From an uncultured Alcanivorax sp. (GTDB lineage Bacteria > Pseudomonadota > Gammaproteobacteria > Pseudomonadales > Alcanivoracaceae), in assembly GCF_947258575.1 (NCBI RefSeq), contig NZ_CAMYIV010000012.1, positions 522,273 to 586,272 of the forward strand: a DNA stretch of 64,000 nt. The letters run 5' to 3'. How positions within the stretch are numbered: the stretch's first letter is position 1; the number at the start of each line of letters is the position of its first letter. Shown one piece after another: positions 28,774 through 36,895 of this stretch. The position numbers were made by a program, and so were the translations under genes. A model generated the notes under the pieces. It was not told where the DNA came from. It ran no database searches and saw only the letters and a program-made list of their open reading frames with translations.

Positions 28774-29716
28774 TATCAAACTGTTCCAGCTCAAAGGCAA
28801 TAGCGTAACCGAGCTTGCGGGCAGCGCGGTAAAGCTGGAAAAGGATCTTCAGCTCCATGTGGAATCCAACATGGAGGTCCTGCTTGGTGTTCGCTTCCTG
28901 GCCACCGAGTATGGCACCGGCAAAACCCATAAGGGGCGCATCGATTCCCTTGGGCTGGACGAGAACGGCTGTCCAGTGATCGTCGAGTACAAGCGCCACA
29001 GCAATGAGAACGTGATCAACCAGGGATTGTTCTACCTGGACTGGCTGCTGGACCACCAGGCCGAGTTCAAGCTGTTGGTAATGGAGCAGATTGGCAGGGA
29101 GGTGGCCGCATCCATCGAATGGGGCGGCACGCGCCTGATCTGCATCGCCTCAGACTTCAACAAGTACGACGAGCACGCCGTCCAGCAGATAAATCGTAAT
29201 ATCGAACTGATGCGCTACCGCTACTTCGGTAGCGAGCTGTTACTGCTGGAACTGGTCAACGCCCAGACCGCCAGCGGTTCCCTGATCCCGACAGCCTCGT
29301 CCCCCCAGACGAAACGCACAGCGAAAACCAGTAGCCGCAAAGCCGGCAAGAGCAGCGGCGACAAATCCCAGCAAGAGCGACTGGAGTTGGCGTCACCCGA
29401 ACTGCTTAAGCTATACGACACGGTGTGCAGCTACATCGAGCAGCTGGGCGATGAAGTCCAGCGCAAGGAGCTCAAGCTCTACACCGCCTTCAAACGCATC
29501 CGTAACTTCGTCTCCGTACTGGTGATGCCGGGCAAAGACACGCGCCTGGTTATGTACCTAAAACTCCCGGGTTCACTGGGTGAAGAAAACAGCTTCAGCC
29601 GTGATATGAGCAGTATTGGGCACTGGGGTACGGGGGATCTGGAGGTGAATATCCGTACTGCAGAGGATTGGGATAAGGCAAGGCAGCTAGTGGATCAGGC
29701 CTATCAGCAGAGCTAG
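28766..29716 (+). CDS. PD-(D/E)XK-like and DUF5655 domain protein
   Basis: 316 residues. The N-terminal 160 residues resemble the restriction-endonuclease-like fold of the DUF91/NucS type: D60 in KGRIDSLGL and E74-x-K76 in PVIVEYKRHSNENVINQ give the D...ExK signature. A basic linker (TKRTAKTSSRKAGKSSGDK) leads to a DUF5655 domain (about 220-316, ending EDWDKARQLVDQAYQQ). Such proteins are frequent near type I RM genes, and function is unproven. ATG start overlaps the preceding gene by 8 bases. It could be a nuclease acting on DNA ends or a degenerate DNA-binding module. Base composition is GC-rich again, unlike its two neighbours, hinting at a separate origin. Confidence 0.82.
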   Translation: MSDIKLFQLKGNSVTELAGSAVKLEKDLQLHVESNMEVLLGVRFLATEYGTGKTHKGRIDSLGLDENGCPVIVEYKRHSNENVINQGLFYLDWLLDHQAEFKLLVMEQIGREVAASIEWGGTRLICIASDFNKYDEHAVQQINRNIELMRYRYFGSELLLLELVNAQTASGSLIPTASSPQTKRTAKTSSRKAGKSSGDKSQQERLELASPELLKLYDTVCSYIEQLGDEVQRKELKLYTAFKRIRNFVSVLVMPGKDTRLVMYLKLPGSLGEENSFSRDMSSIGHWGTGDLEVNIRTAEDWDKARQLVDQAYQQS

Positions 29717-29724
29717 ATTCAAAA

Positions 29725-30888
29725 ATGAGCGATAGGCCCGTGTTTACAATGGATGACTTGTTTTCTATTCGGTTGATGGAAAGATTGGCTTTGAAAAGAA
29801 AGATGTCCTCCTTTCTGCACAATGAAGTGGGCATCAGAAGTGATGAAGCCCGCAAGGTTTTATCTTTCTCAGCGAATGATTCTGAGATCGACAGGTTGGT
29901 CGGAAAGCTAAATGACTACTGGTGCAGAAAAAAGCAGAAATCTGGCTTAGGAAATCACCCAGAAGATAGAAAAGGGGGATTGCCTATCTGCTCTCTCGTT
30001 TCTCATATATTAGCTTCGTACTCATCAAGCTATGAAGCGCTTATAGATGAGGCTAGAAATGTCGAGAAGTTTGATTTTTTGCCCATTGCTATGATGCTTG
30101 ACCCTGAGGAGTTTCATGATAGTTCTGATCTTGCTGAGGCTTTAAACAAATTAAGAAATGAGGGCAAAGCGGGTAGAGTAAATATAATAGATCCGGTCGC
30201 GCCCGGTAACGGGTTTTTGACCGGGCCTTACCCGTCGGTATCTGACATAAAGTATGCTGGTCTAAACACAGATTTAATCTCAATTTTCGACAATTCAATT
30301 TTGTCTTGGCTTGCTTTGATGGATGTCTTGTTTCACATATCAATCCCTGAATTTGGCGATCTAAAGCCTGTTCCGTGGTTCTTGAGCTTGATACCTCTTA
30401 ATCCGGATTTCAAAGCCAAGAGTTCCAATGCCAGGCTGATTGATATGTTGGCTTGTGTCTCATTCAGGAAATCACGGGGTGACTGGCCAGATAAGCCGCC
30501 CAGGACAGGTGAAATAACCAGTCACCGCGGTTTCTCATCGGCCTGGCGGAGAAACGATAAGCGACATGTGGCGTCTGATGAATCTGATCCCAATAAGGTT
30601 ATCAGTCACTGGCGGGAGCCGGGGCGGAAGTTTTCGCTTGCCGATTTTTCTGATCTCTGTTCAGCGCTAAACCCGGAGGAAAATGTGGCATCCATGCTCC
30701 CCTTGTTTTACGCTTCAAATATTTGGCAGGAGGTATTTTTCTCTCGAGAGAGAGAAACCAATTTGATATTTAGATGGTGTCTTTGTAATCGATACGAATA
30801 TTGGTGGAAGCTTCATCTGGCTCATAGCCAGGAAGAAGGGTGTGAAGCCGGTGAGGGCCCTCTTCCTAGCTGTTTATCGCGGGTTTAG
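29725..30888 (+). CDS. Unrecognised protein at the end of the RM operon
   Basis: 387 residues, not recognised. ATG start 8 bases after the previous stop. No signal peptide or membrane segment is evident. Features: a charged N-terminus (RLMERLALKRKMSSFLHNEV), a central hydrophobic helix (ILSWLALMDVLFHISI) and a C-terminal half rich in Trp, Arg and Asp (SHRGFSSAWRRNDKRHVASD, HWREPGRKFSLADFSDLC). It is lower in GC than the core genes, with codon use like the preceding unknown gene at 27892. It ends 11 bases before the convergent small Cys/His protein gene. Being carried with hsdRMS suggests a defence-related accessory; nothing more can be said. Confidence 0.75.
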   Translation: MSDRPVFTMDDLFSIRLMERLALKRKMSSFLHNEVGIRSDEARKVLSFSANDSEIDRLVGKLNDYWCRKKQKSGLGNHPEDRKGGLPICSLVSHILASYSSSYEALIDEARNVEKFDFLPIAMMLDPEEFHDSSDLAEALNKLRNEGKAGRVNIIDPVAPGNGFLTGPYPSVSDIKYAGLNTDLISIFDNSILSWLALMDVLFHISIPEFGDLKPVPWFLSLIPLNPDFKAKSSNARLIDMLACVSFRKSRGDWPDKPPRTGEITSHRGFSSAWRRNDKRHVASDESDPNKVISHWREPGRKFSLADFSDLCSALNPEENVASMLPLFYASNIWQEVFFSRERETNLIFRWCLCNRYEYWWKLHLAHSQEEGCEAGEGPLPSCLSRV

Positions 30889-30899
30889 TGATTAGACAG

Positions 30900-31256
30900 T
30901 TACCAACTGGAACTGGTCAGATGCCAGCCATTGTCATGGGGGCATTCGTAGACGCGCAGGTTTGGGGTACCTTGCTCGGCTAGTATACTGGCACGCCTGT
31001 CTGCACCCTTTCTTGTCTCATAAAGGCTTTTGGGTTTACCTGAAGCGCTCGTGCAGTAATCGCACGTCCGGCTTGGGGTGTGTCTGCTCTTTGGCGTCAG
31101 GTGCCAGTATCTGCATTTGGTGCAATCATAAGGAATCAGGTCGTTCCCATATATCGTGTTGATATAATCTGCGGCACTTTCAGCTTGAATCTCAAATTCA
31201 TACTCAGTGAGCGGTTCGCCTCGCTTATTCATGCAAGTAGAGCTTTTGCTCGCCAT
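30900..31256 (-). CDS. Small Cys/His (zinc-ribbon-like) protein
   Basis: 118 residues. Paired metal-ligand candidates are C45-x2-C48 with H52 (DCTKCRYWHLT) and C65-x2-C68 (CDYC). A second YxC...WHLT motif near the end (YECPHDNGWHLTS, C105, H107, H112) repeats the first. Such YxCxxCxxWHL proteins are common as small uncharacterised genes in mobile regions and may bind zinc. ATG start at 31256 has AAGGAG 7 bases upstream. Convergent with the last island gene. Function unknown. Confidence 0.75.
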   Translation of the reverse strand: MASKSSTCMNKRGEPLTEYEFEIQAESAADYINTIYGNDLIPYDCTKCRYWHLTPKSRHTPSRTCDYCTSASGKPKSLYETRKGADRRASILAEQGTPNLRVYECPHDNGWHLTSSSW

Positions 31257-31393
31257 ATTTATGCTCCTTGTCTGCTATTGAACTAACAGAAAAGAGCTTA
31301 ATTCGGTTAGAAAAGCACTTTTCCCCACATTTAGGACAGGGGAGTATGTCCGATATGGCTTGCCTGAGTATTCAGTGTGAAGCTCAGGCTGCT

Positions 31394-31486
31394 TTACTCC
31401 ATATGTATGAAGGCTTCGTCGACGATGACCATGCGCAGGTGGCTGTCGCCTTCGTTGAAGCGGAAGGCGCTGGTGATGGCGGTAAC
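31394..31486 (-). pseudogene. Remnant of an SMC/SbcC-like (JetC-type) ATPase, Walker B region
   Basis: A 30-codon open stretch on the minus strand, directly after and in frame with the ylqF stop, encodes TAITSAFRFNEGDSHLRMVI, then VDEAF, and ends four codons later. The AFRFNEGDSHLRMVIVDEAF segment closely resembles the Walker B/D-loop region of SbcC/MukB-like ATPases such as JetC of Wadjet plasmid-defence systems (hhhhDEAF preceded by SxFR). Both sides are cut off: there is no start, no signature motif and no D-loop continuation. It marks a recombination junction at the right edge of the restriction island. Assignment rests on motif memory, so moderate confidence. The adjoining 31257-31393 carries the promoter region of the Cys/His gene and nothing else recognisable. 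Confidence 0.55.
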
Positions 31487-32425
31487 CTATTTCTGCCCCT
31501 TCGCCTTATACGCCGCCTTCCTGGCCTTCTTTTTCGCCTCCTTCTCTTCCTCTTTCAGCCTGCGTATCTCCGCTACCTTCACATGCTCTTTCTCCGCCAT
31601 GGCCGGGGTTTCCAGGGTGATGTGGCCGAGTCTGCCGCCGCGGTATTCGCTGATTAGTAGGGTGGCGGCGCGGTCGAAGTCCACGTGGCCGCCGCTGCCC
31701 AGGCAGCCGCGCTGTTTGCCGATGGTTTCCAGGAAGGGCACGCCTTCTTCGGGCAGGTCGTCGCGTTTGAAGCGTTCTTTCATTTGTTGCGGGTAGGCCT
31801 GCATGAAGTATTCGGCGGCGAACAGGGCCACGTCGTCTTCCTGCATGGCAGTGGCTTTGATGGCGCCGGAGAGAGCCAGGCGGTAGCCGCTGTTACGGTT
31901 TTCGATTTTCGGCCAGAGGATGCCGGGGGAATCGATGAGGATCAGGCCGCCGCCCAGTTCGATGCGTTGCTGGCGCTGGGTCACCGCCGGTTCGTTGCCG
32001 GCCCGGGCCACCTGACGGCCGGCCAGGGTGTTGATGAAGGTGGATTTGCCCACGTTGGGGATGCCGGTGATCAGGGCGGTGATGGTGGTGGCCCGGTCCC
32101 GCTTTTTGTTGACCATCTGCTGGCAGGTTTCTGCCAGTTTGCGGATGGATTCCGGTTTGTGGGTGGTGATGGCCAGGGCGCGGACGGTGGGGTCCTGCTG
32201 CAGGTGGTCGAGCCACTGCTGGGTGATGGCCGGGTCGGCCAGGTCGCTTTTGCTGAGCAGTTTCAGACAGGGCTTGTCGGCGCGGAAATTCTCGATCACC
32301 GGGTTGGCGCTGCTGTAGGGCAGGCGGGCGTCGACGATTTCGATGATCAGATCCACCTTGGGCAGGATCTCGCGGATCTCGCGGGTGGCCTTGTTCATGT
32401 GGCCGGGGAACCAGTTGATGCTCAT
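31487..32425 (-). CDS. YlqF/RbgA-type circularly permuted GTPase
   Basis: A cytoplasmic GTPase of the RbgA family, involved in late 50S ribosome assembly in Bacillus. The start MSINWFPGHMNKATREI at 32425 is the typical family N-terminus; upstream in-frame codons are not conserved. Circular permutation is visible: G4-like SKSD at 58-61 comes before G1 GIPNVGKST at 121-129, with G3 DSPG later. A Lys-rich C-terminal tail (EEEKEAKKKARKAAYKAKGQ) closes the 312-residue protein. Single gene, facing the restriction island. Its stop adjoins the SMC-like remnant. Confidence 0.93.
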   Translation of the reverse strand: MSINWFPGHMNKATREIREILPKVDLIIEIVDARLPYSSANPVIENFRADKPCLKLLSKSDLADPAITQQWLDHLQQDPTVRALAITTHKPESIRKLAETCQQMVNKKRDRATTITALITGIPNVGKSTFINTLAGRQVARAGNEPAVTQRQQRIELGGGLILIDSPGILWPKIENRNSGYRLALSGAIKATAMQEDDVALFAAEYFMQAYPQQMKERFKRDDLPEEGVPFLETIGKQRGCLGSGGHVDFDRAATLLISEYRGGRLGHITLETPAMAEKEHVKVAEIRRLKEEEKEAKKKARKAAYKAKGQK

Positions 32426-32581
32426 AAGCGGGTGTTGCCTGTCTGCATGGAATATCGGGGCAGTATAGCTGAGTTGGTTTGGCGGGGCGTGGTTGGTGGC
32501 GCCATCTTGTGGTGGCAAAGGCGTAGCAGTGGGTGGACCTTTGACGCTTTGCGCCAGGGCCGTGATACGAATCGTCATTAG

Positions 32582-32606
32582 TGTCTCATTTTGTCTCCCG
32601 TACACT
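32582..32606 (+). promoter_or_regulatory. GTCTC tandem motif before the acyl-CoA dehydrogenase genes
   Basis: TGTCTCATTTTGTCTCCCGT carries two GTCTC units about 45 bases before the first acyl-CoA dehydrogenase; TACACT nearby could be a -10 box. The same TGTCTCA motif forms the palindrome upstream of the DUF2236 operon at 35923-35952, so a common regulator, possibly the TetR protein encoded between them, is suggested. The rest of the 215-base gap from 32426 shows no other element. Confidence 0.35.
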
Positions 32607-32640
32607 GGGTCCACTGAGTCTGATAACAGCGGAGTAGGGT

Positions 32641-33843
32641 ATGGATCTGCGGGTGCCGGAGCAGGAGAAGGCGTTTCGGGATGAGGTACGCACCTTTCTG
32701 GAGGAGAGCCTGACCCCGGAAATTCGGGAAGCGGGCAGGATGGTGACCTCGGTGTTTGCGCCGGTGAAGGAAGCCATGGCCTGGCAGCGCATTCTCAACG
32801 ACAAGGGCTGGGCGGCGCCGCAATGGCCGAAGGAATTCGGCGGCACCGGCTGGAGCGTGACCCAGCGGGCCATCTTCGCGGAGGAACTGGTCCGTGCAGA
32901 GACGCCGCCGCTGGTGCCCATGGGCCTGCACATGTGCGGCCCCTGCCTGATCGGCTGCGGCACCGAGGAGCAGCAGAAAGAGTATCTGCCGAAGATTCTC
33001 AGCGGTGAGCACTTTTGGTGCCAGGGGTATTCCGAGCCGGGCTCCGGTTCCGACCTGGCCTCCCTGAAGACCTTTGCCGAGAAGGATGGCGACGACTACA
33101 TCCTCAACGGCACCAAGATCTGGACCACCTACGCCCACTACGCCAACAAGATGTTCGCGCTGGTGCGCACCAACCGTGACGACAAACCCCAGCAGGGCAT
33201 TACCTTCCTGCTGCTGGACATGGACCTGCCGGGCATCACCATCGAGCCCATTGTCGGCCTGGATGAAGTGCCGGAGCAGTGCCAGGTGTTCTTCGACAAT
33301 GTGCGCGTGCCGCAGAAGAACCGGGTGGGCGAAGAAAATGATGGCTGGACTGTGGCCAAGTACCTGCTCACCTTCGAGCGTGGCGGCCAGGAATATGCCC
33401 CGGGCCTGAACGTGATGCTGGAAAAGATCCGCCTGATGGCCGAGAAGCAGCAGACTGCCTTTGGCCCCCTGACCAAAGACCCGGTATGGCAGCACAAGTT
33501 TGCCGCTCTGGAAGCGGATGTGCTGGCGCTGGAATTCACCGAGATGCGTATCAAGTCCGCCCTGTCGGCGGGTAAGGACCCGGGGGCGTTGTCGTCCATG
33601 AGCAAGATTCTCGGCACCGAGCTGCTGCAGAACGTTACCGAGCTGCGCATTGAAACCCTGGGTAGCCAGAGTGTCATCTGGCAACCCCAGGCTCTGGTGC
33701 CGGGCCAGGAACAGCCGGTGATCGGGCCGGAGTATGCACTCACTGCCATGCCCCATTATCTGAACTCGCGGGCCTGTTCCATTTATGGCGGCTCCAATGA
33801 AGTGCAGCGCGGGATTATCGCCAAGGCGGTGTTGGGGCTTTGA
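32641..33843 (+). CDS. Acyl-CoA dehydrogenase (subunit or paralogue 1)
   Basis: A FAD-dependent dehydrogenase that introduces an alpha,beta double bond in acyl-CoA. 400 residues with the N-terminal helical domain, the middle beta domain (WCQGYSEPGSGSDLASLKT, IWTTYAHYANKMFALVRT) and the C-terminal helical domain ending in the flavin-contacting SIYGGSNEVQRGIIAKAVLG. GGAG sits 6 bases before the ATG. The next gene encodes a shorter, more divergent relative. Paired genes of this kind in actinobacteria and proteobacteria form heteromeric enzymes for sterol- or bulky acyl-CoA substrates (FadE-type alpha2beta2), so a non-linear substrate is possible. Confidence 0.93.
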   Translation: MDLRVPEQEKAFRDEVRTFLEESLTPEIREAGRMVTSVFAPVKEAMAWQRILNDKGWAAPQWPKEFGGTGWSVTQRAIFAEELVRAETPPLVPMGLHMCGPCLIGCGTEEQQKEYLPKILSGEHFWCQGYSEPGSGSDLASLKTFAEKDGDDYILNGTKIWTTYAHYANKMFALVRTNRDDKPQQGITFLLLDMDLPGITIEPIVGLDEVPEQCQVFFDNVRVPQKNRVGEENDGWTVAKYLLTFERGGQEYAPGLNVMLEKIRLMAEKQQTAFGPLTKDPVWQHKFAALEADVLALEFTEMRIKSALSAGKDPGALSSMSKILGTELLQNVTELRIETLGSQSVIWQPQALVPGQEQPVIGPEYALTAMPHYLNSRACSIYGGSNEVQRGIIAKAVLGL

Positions 33844-33860
33844 GGGTTACCGAGGGGGCG

Positions 33861-33946
33861 GGATTCGTCATGCAAGCATGACTTCCCACAGGGGCTCTCG
33901 GCGGTGTCAGGTTTTTGTGGGAAACCATGCTGTGCATGGTGAAGGC
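33861..33946. repeat. Pair of REP-like units in opposite orientation
   Basis: 33861-33890 (minus-strand reading TGTGGGAAGTCATGCTTGCA and onward) and 33916-33946 (TGTGGGAAACCATGCTGTGC and onward) face each other across 25 bases, forming a BIME-like pair between the two acyl-CoA dehydrogenase genes. A single unit is found at 18935-18962. Confidence 0.75.
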
Positions 33947-33990
33947 TTGAGCGGCGAAGGCCGACAGTCGCCCGGGAATGGAGAACAACG

Positions 33991-35115
33991 ATGAATTTTC
34001 AGTTGAGTGAAGAACAGCAAATGCTGGCGGACAGCGCCAAGCGGTTTGTGCGCGACAACAGTGATGTGGAAAAACATCGCCAGAACAAAAAGCTGATGCC
34101 ACTGGATGCGGCCACCTGGCAGCAGTTTGCCGACCTGGGTTGGCTGGCGGTGCCGTTCGAGGAAGCGCACGGCGGCCTGGGCATGGGCCCGCTGGAAACC
34201 ATGGTGCTGCTGGAAGCCCTGGGCGAGGGCCTGATCATGGCGCCCTATATTGCCACCGTGGTGCTGGGCGGCGGTTTTCTGCGCCAGGCCAGCGCGGCCC
34301 AGCGGGCGGAAACCATTCCCGCCTTGCTGGAAGGCAAGCTGCAGGTGGCCTTTGCTGCAGAAGAGTACGAGCGGGTGTTCACTCTGGAAAACACCGCCAT
34401 GGCCGCCGACCTGAAAGGCAGTGAGGTGGTACTGAACGGCACCAAGAGCTGTGTGATGAACGGTGACCAGGCGGACCTGCTGGTGGTGCTGGCACGCACT
34501 GTGGGCCAGCCCGGCGACCAGGATGGCCTCAGCCTGTTTCTGGTGGATGCCAATGCGCCAGGTGTGGAGCGGGTGGCTCACCGTACCGTTGACGGTCGCC
34601 AGGGCGCAGAGATTCGCTTCAATCAGGTGAAAGTATCCGAGGCGGCCCGCATCGGTGAACTGAATGGCGGCTATGCCATCGCCCGGGATGTGCTCCATGA
34701 AGGCCTGCTGGCCCTGTCGGCGGAATCCGTGGGCAGCCTGTCCGTGCTGCTCAACGAGACCGTGGAATACAGCAAGACCCGCCAGCAGTTTGGCATGCCC
34801 ATCGGCAAGTTTCAGGTGCTGCAGTTCCGCATGGCAGACATGTTCATCGCCATGGAACAGACCCGCTCGTTATTGTTGGCGGCCACGTTGAAGACGGTGG
34901 AAGGCCATGCAGATGCGGCCAAGGCCGTCCATGCCATGAAGGCCCAGCTGGGTCGGGCCGGACGCAAGATCGCCCAGGAAGCCATCCAGATTCACGGCGG
35001 CATGGGCATGACCGACGAGCTGGGCGTGGGCCACTATGTGAAACGGGTGACCGGCGTGGATGGCCTGTTCGGCAATGCGGATGTGCACCTGATGGCCATG
35101 GCCCGGTCAGCGTAA
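33991..35115 (+). CDS. Acyl-CoA dehydrogenase (subunit or paralogue 2)
   Basis: 374 residues of the acyl-CoA dehydrogenase fold: MNFQLSEEQQMLADSAKRFV start, LNGTKSCVMNGDQADLLVVL middle domain, and IQIHGGMGMTDELGVGHYVKR near the C-terminus, which is the FAD-contacting segment. It lacks the usual VRD(F/Y)R start of single-chain enzymes and resembles the smaller partner in heteromeric pairs. Same strand and 147 bases downstream of its paralogue, with a REP pair in between. The TetR gene follows after 103 bases. Substrate unknown. Confidence 0.92.
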   Translation: MNFQLSEEQQMLADSAKRFVRDNSDVEKHRQNKKLMPLDAATWQQFADLGWLAVPFEEAHGGLGMGPLETMVLLEALGEGLIMAPYIATVVLGGGFLRQASAAQRAETIPALLEGKLQVAFAAEEYERVFTLENTAMAADLKGSEVVLNGTKSCVMNGDQADLLVVLARTVGQPGDQDGLSLFLVDANAPGVERVAHRTVDGRQGAEIRFNQVKVSEAARIGELNGGYAIARDVLHEGLLALSAESVGSLSVLLNETVEYSKTRQQFGMPIGKFQVLQFRMADMFIAMEQTRSLLLAATLKTVEGHADAAKAVHAMKAQLGRAGRKIAQEAIQIHGGMGMTDELGVGHYVKRVTGVDGLFGNADVHLMAMARSA

Positions 35116-35218
35116 GGGCGTCCTGTTGCGGGTGGGCGAGTCCGGGATCGGATTTGCCGACCACGGTGACCATGCGGTATAAGCCATGGAAACCACCGGG
35201 CACACACTGGGAGTCTGA

Positions 35219-35845
35219 ATGTCACGCAAAACGGCCGCGTCGAAAACCCTGCTGAAAAACCTGCAGGTGCCGGAAGGGGACAAGACCTACGAGAAGGTGC
35301 TCGATGCGGGGCTGGCGTTGTTTGTGGAATTCGGCCTGCGCCGCACCACCATGGAAGATGTGGCCGGCAAGGCCGGTATCGGCCGGGCCACGGCCTACCG
35401 CCGGTTTGCCGACAAGGACCAGTTGATCCAGGTGGTGATCCTGCGTGAGTGTCAGCAACAGCTGGCCAGGATCGAAGCGGAACTGGCACAGATCGACAAC
35501 GGTGTGGAACGGGTGCTGGAATCCTTTGTGCTGGCGGTGACCCGCGCCCATCACCATCCCCTGTTGCAGCGATTACTTACCTCCGAGCCGGAAACCATCT
35601 TGCCGATTCTTACCCAGCGCCTGTGGCAGATGATGGGGTTCTTCCGGATGTATATGGCCAGCATGCTGGATCAGGAGCAGGAGAAGGGCGCCATTCGCAA
35701 GCAATCGTCCGAGGCCCTGGCCGAGCTGATGCTGCGCCTGACCCAGTCCATGGTGCTGTCGCCGGACGGCGTGATGAACCCGGCTAACGAGGCCAGTGTG
35801 CGCCAGTGGGCCAATGACTATCTGCGCCCGCTGCTGACCCCCTGA
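35219..35845 (+). CDS. TetR-family transcriptional regulator
   Basis: 208 residues. The N-terminal helix-turn-helix spans about residues 20-65: VLDAGLALFVEFGLRRTTME, then DVAGKAGIGRATAYRRFADK. The C-terminal ligand domain is helical and typical of regulators sensing acyl-CoA or other lipophilic ligands. It lies between the acyl-CoA dehydrogenases and the DUF2236 operon, both of which carry GTCTCA motifs upstream, making it the obvious candidate regulator of both. The start ATG has only a weak ribosome-binding site (GGGAGTCTGA). Confidence 0.92.
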   Translation: MSRKTAASKTLLKNLQVPEGDKTYEKVLDAGLALFVEFGLRRTTMEDVAGKAGIGRATAYRRFADKDQLIQVVILRECQQQLARIEAELAQIDNGVERVLESFVLAVTRAHHHPLLQRLLTSEPETILPILTQRLWQMMGFFRMYMASMLDQEQEKGAIRKQSSEALAELMLRLTQSMVLSPDGVMNPANEASVRQWANDYLRPLLTP

Positions 35846-35922
35846 CATTATGTTCCTTGCCTTGACCAAAACGCGCTAAACAGAAACGCGAAAACTGTGT
35901 GATGCGCTTGTCTGTGTGATCA

Positions 35923-35952
35923 ATTGAGACGTATTTTAATATTTGTCTCAAT
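35923..35952 (+). promoter_or_regulatory. Palindromic operator upstream of the DUF2236 operon
   Basis: ATTGAGAC (35923-35930) and GTCTCAAT (35945-35952) form a perfect 8-bp inverted repeat around a 14-base AT-rich spacer that may contain the -10 region. It lies 25 bases before the proposed start and 77 bases after the TetR gene, fitting a TetR-type operator. Confidence 0.6.
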
Positions 35953-35977
35953 CGAGTATGCATCGACAGGATTTGCC

Positions 35978-36895
35978 ATGACACAAACCGCCACTGACAC
36001 ACCGCGCGATATCCCTCAGCCCCTGGGCCCGGATTCCTACACCTGGCAGGACTTCGGCTCCTGGCGGTTTCATCTGATGCTGCCCCAGGCCTTCGTGTTG
36101 CAGGTGGCGCATCCGATCATCGATGCCGGGGTGGGCGAGCACTCGGTCTACAAGACCGACCCCTGGGGGCGCGCCAAGCGGTCCACGGAACTGCTCTGGC
36201 CTATCGTCTATGCGCGCCCGCAGAAAGCCATCGAGATGGGCATCAAGCTGCGTGACCTGCACCGCACCATCAAGGGCGTGGACAAGCACGGCAACAAGTA
36301 CTTCGCCCTGGACCCGGAAGCCTATAGCTGGGTCCACATCACCGGTTACGACGCCACCATCCGTATGCATGAAATGCTGGGCAAGTCGCCCACTGCCGAA
36401 CAGCGCCGGGCCATGTTTGTGGAGTGGCGGCAACTGGGCAAGATGATGGGCATTCGCGACCAAGACCTGCCCGCCACGGAAAGTGACTACTGGGCCTATT
36501 TCCACGGCATCATCCGCGACAGCCTGGAGTGGGGCGAGGTGGTTCAGGACCTGATGAGCCCGGAACATTATCTGGAAATTCCCAAGCCGCCGGGCAGCCG
36601 CATTCCCGATACGGCCTGGCGCCTGATTCTGATTGTTATGGGGCGCTTTATGCGCTTCAACCTGCGCGCCACCTTGCCGCATCAGTTCCGGGAAAAATTC
36701 CATATCCCCTGGAGCAAGACGGACCAGCGATTGTTCCGTGCCTGGTGTGGCGTTTACCGCGTGCTGCATGCGCTGACACCGAGAAAGCTGCGGCTGATTC
36801 CCCTGGCCCGCAACGCCTACCGCGATGCCGAGCGTCACCCGGACGCCTATCACCTCAACACTATTCCCGAAGGTGCCCACTATGACATCGGATAA
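35978..36895 (+). CDS. DUF2236 (MpaB/latex-clearing-like) haem oxygenase family protein
   Basis: 305 residues. The family signature is clear: LQVAHPIIDAGVGEHSVYKT, then DPWGRAKRSTELLW, followed by helical segments (WVHITGYDATIRMHEML). Members include MpaB (cleaves the farnesyl chain in mycophenolate synthesis) and the rubber oxygenase Lcp, which bind b-type haem through conserved His. H45 and H55 are the visible candidates. No signal peptide. ATG 35978 was chosen over an earlier frame opening because AGGA lies 6 bases upstream and the operator sits before it. It overlaps the acyl-CoA ligase gene by 14 bases, so the two are translationally coupled and probably act on one lipid substrate. Confidence 0.87.
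   Translation: MTQTATDTPRDIPQPLGPDSYTWQDFGSWRFHLMLPQAFVLQVAHPIIDAGVGEHSVYKTDPWGRAKRSTELLWPIVYARPQKAIEMGIKLRDLHRTIKGVDKHGNKYFALDPEAYSWVHITGYDATIRMHEMLGKSPTAEQRRAMFVEWRQLGKMMGIRDQDLPATESDYWAYFHGIIRDSLEWGEVVQDLMSPEHYLEIPKPPGSRIPDTAWRLILIVMGRFMRFNLRATLPHQFREKFHIPWSKTDQRLFRAWCGVYRVLHALTPRKLRLIPLARNAYRDAERHPDAYHLNTIPEGAHYDIG

Noticed and set aside
31257..31486. Direct copy of the tRNA-Pro 3' end as a right attachment site
   Set aside because: I looked for GGTTCGAATCCTCC-like sequence near the right island edge and found none, so tRNA-mediated integration is not supported.
19279..31486. Integrase or transposase in the island
   Set aside because: No recombinase motif is visible in any real gene of this region.
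31268..31657. 129-codon plus-strand frame at the island edge
   Set aside because: It is the mirror of the ylqF 3' end and the SMC-like scrap, which reads sensibly only on the minus strand.
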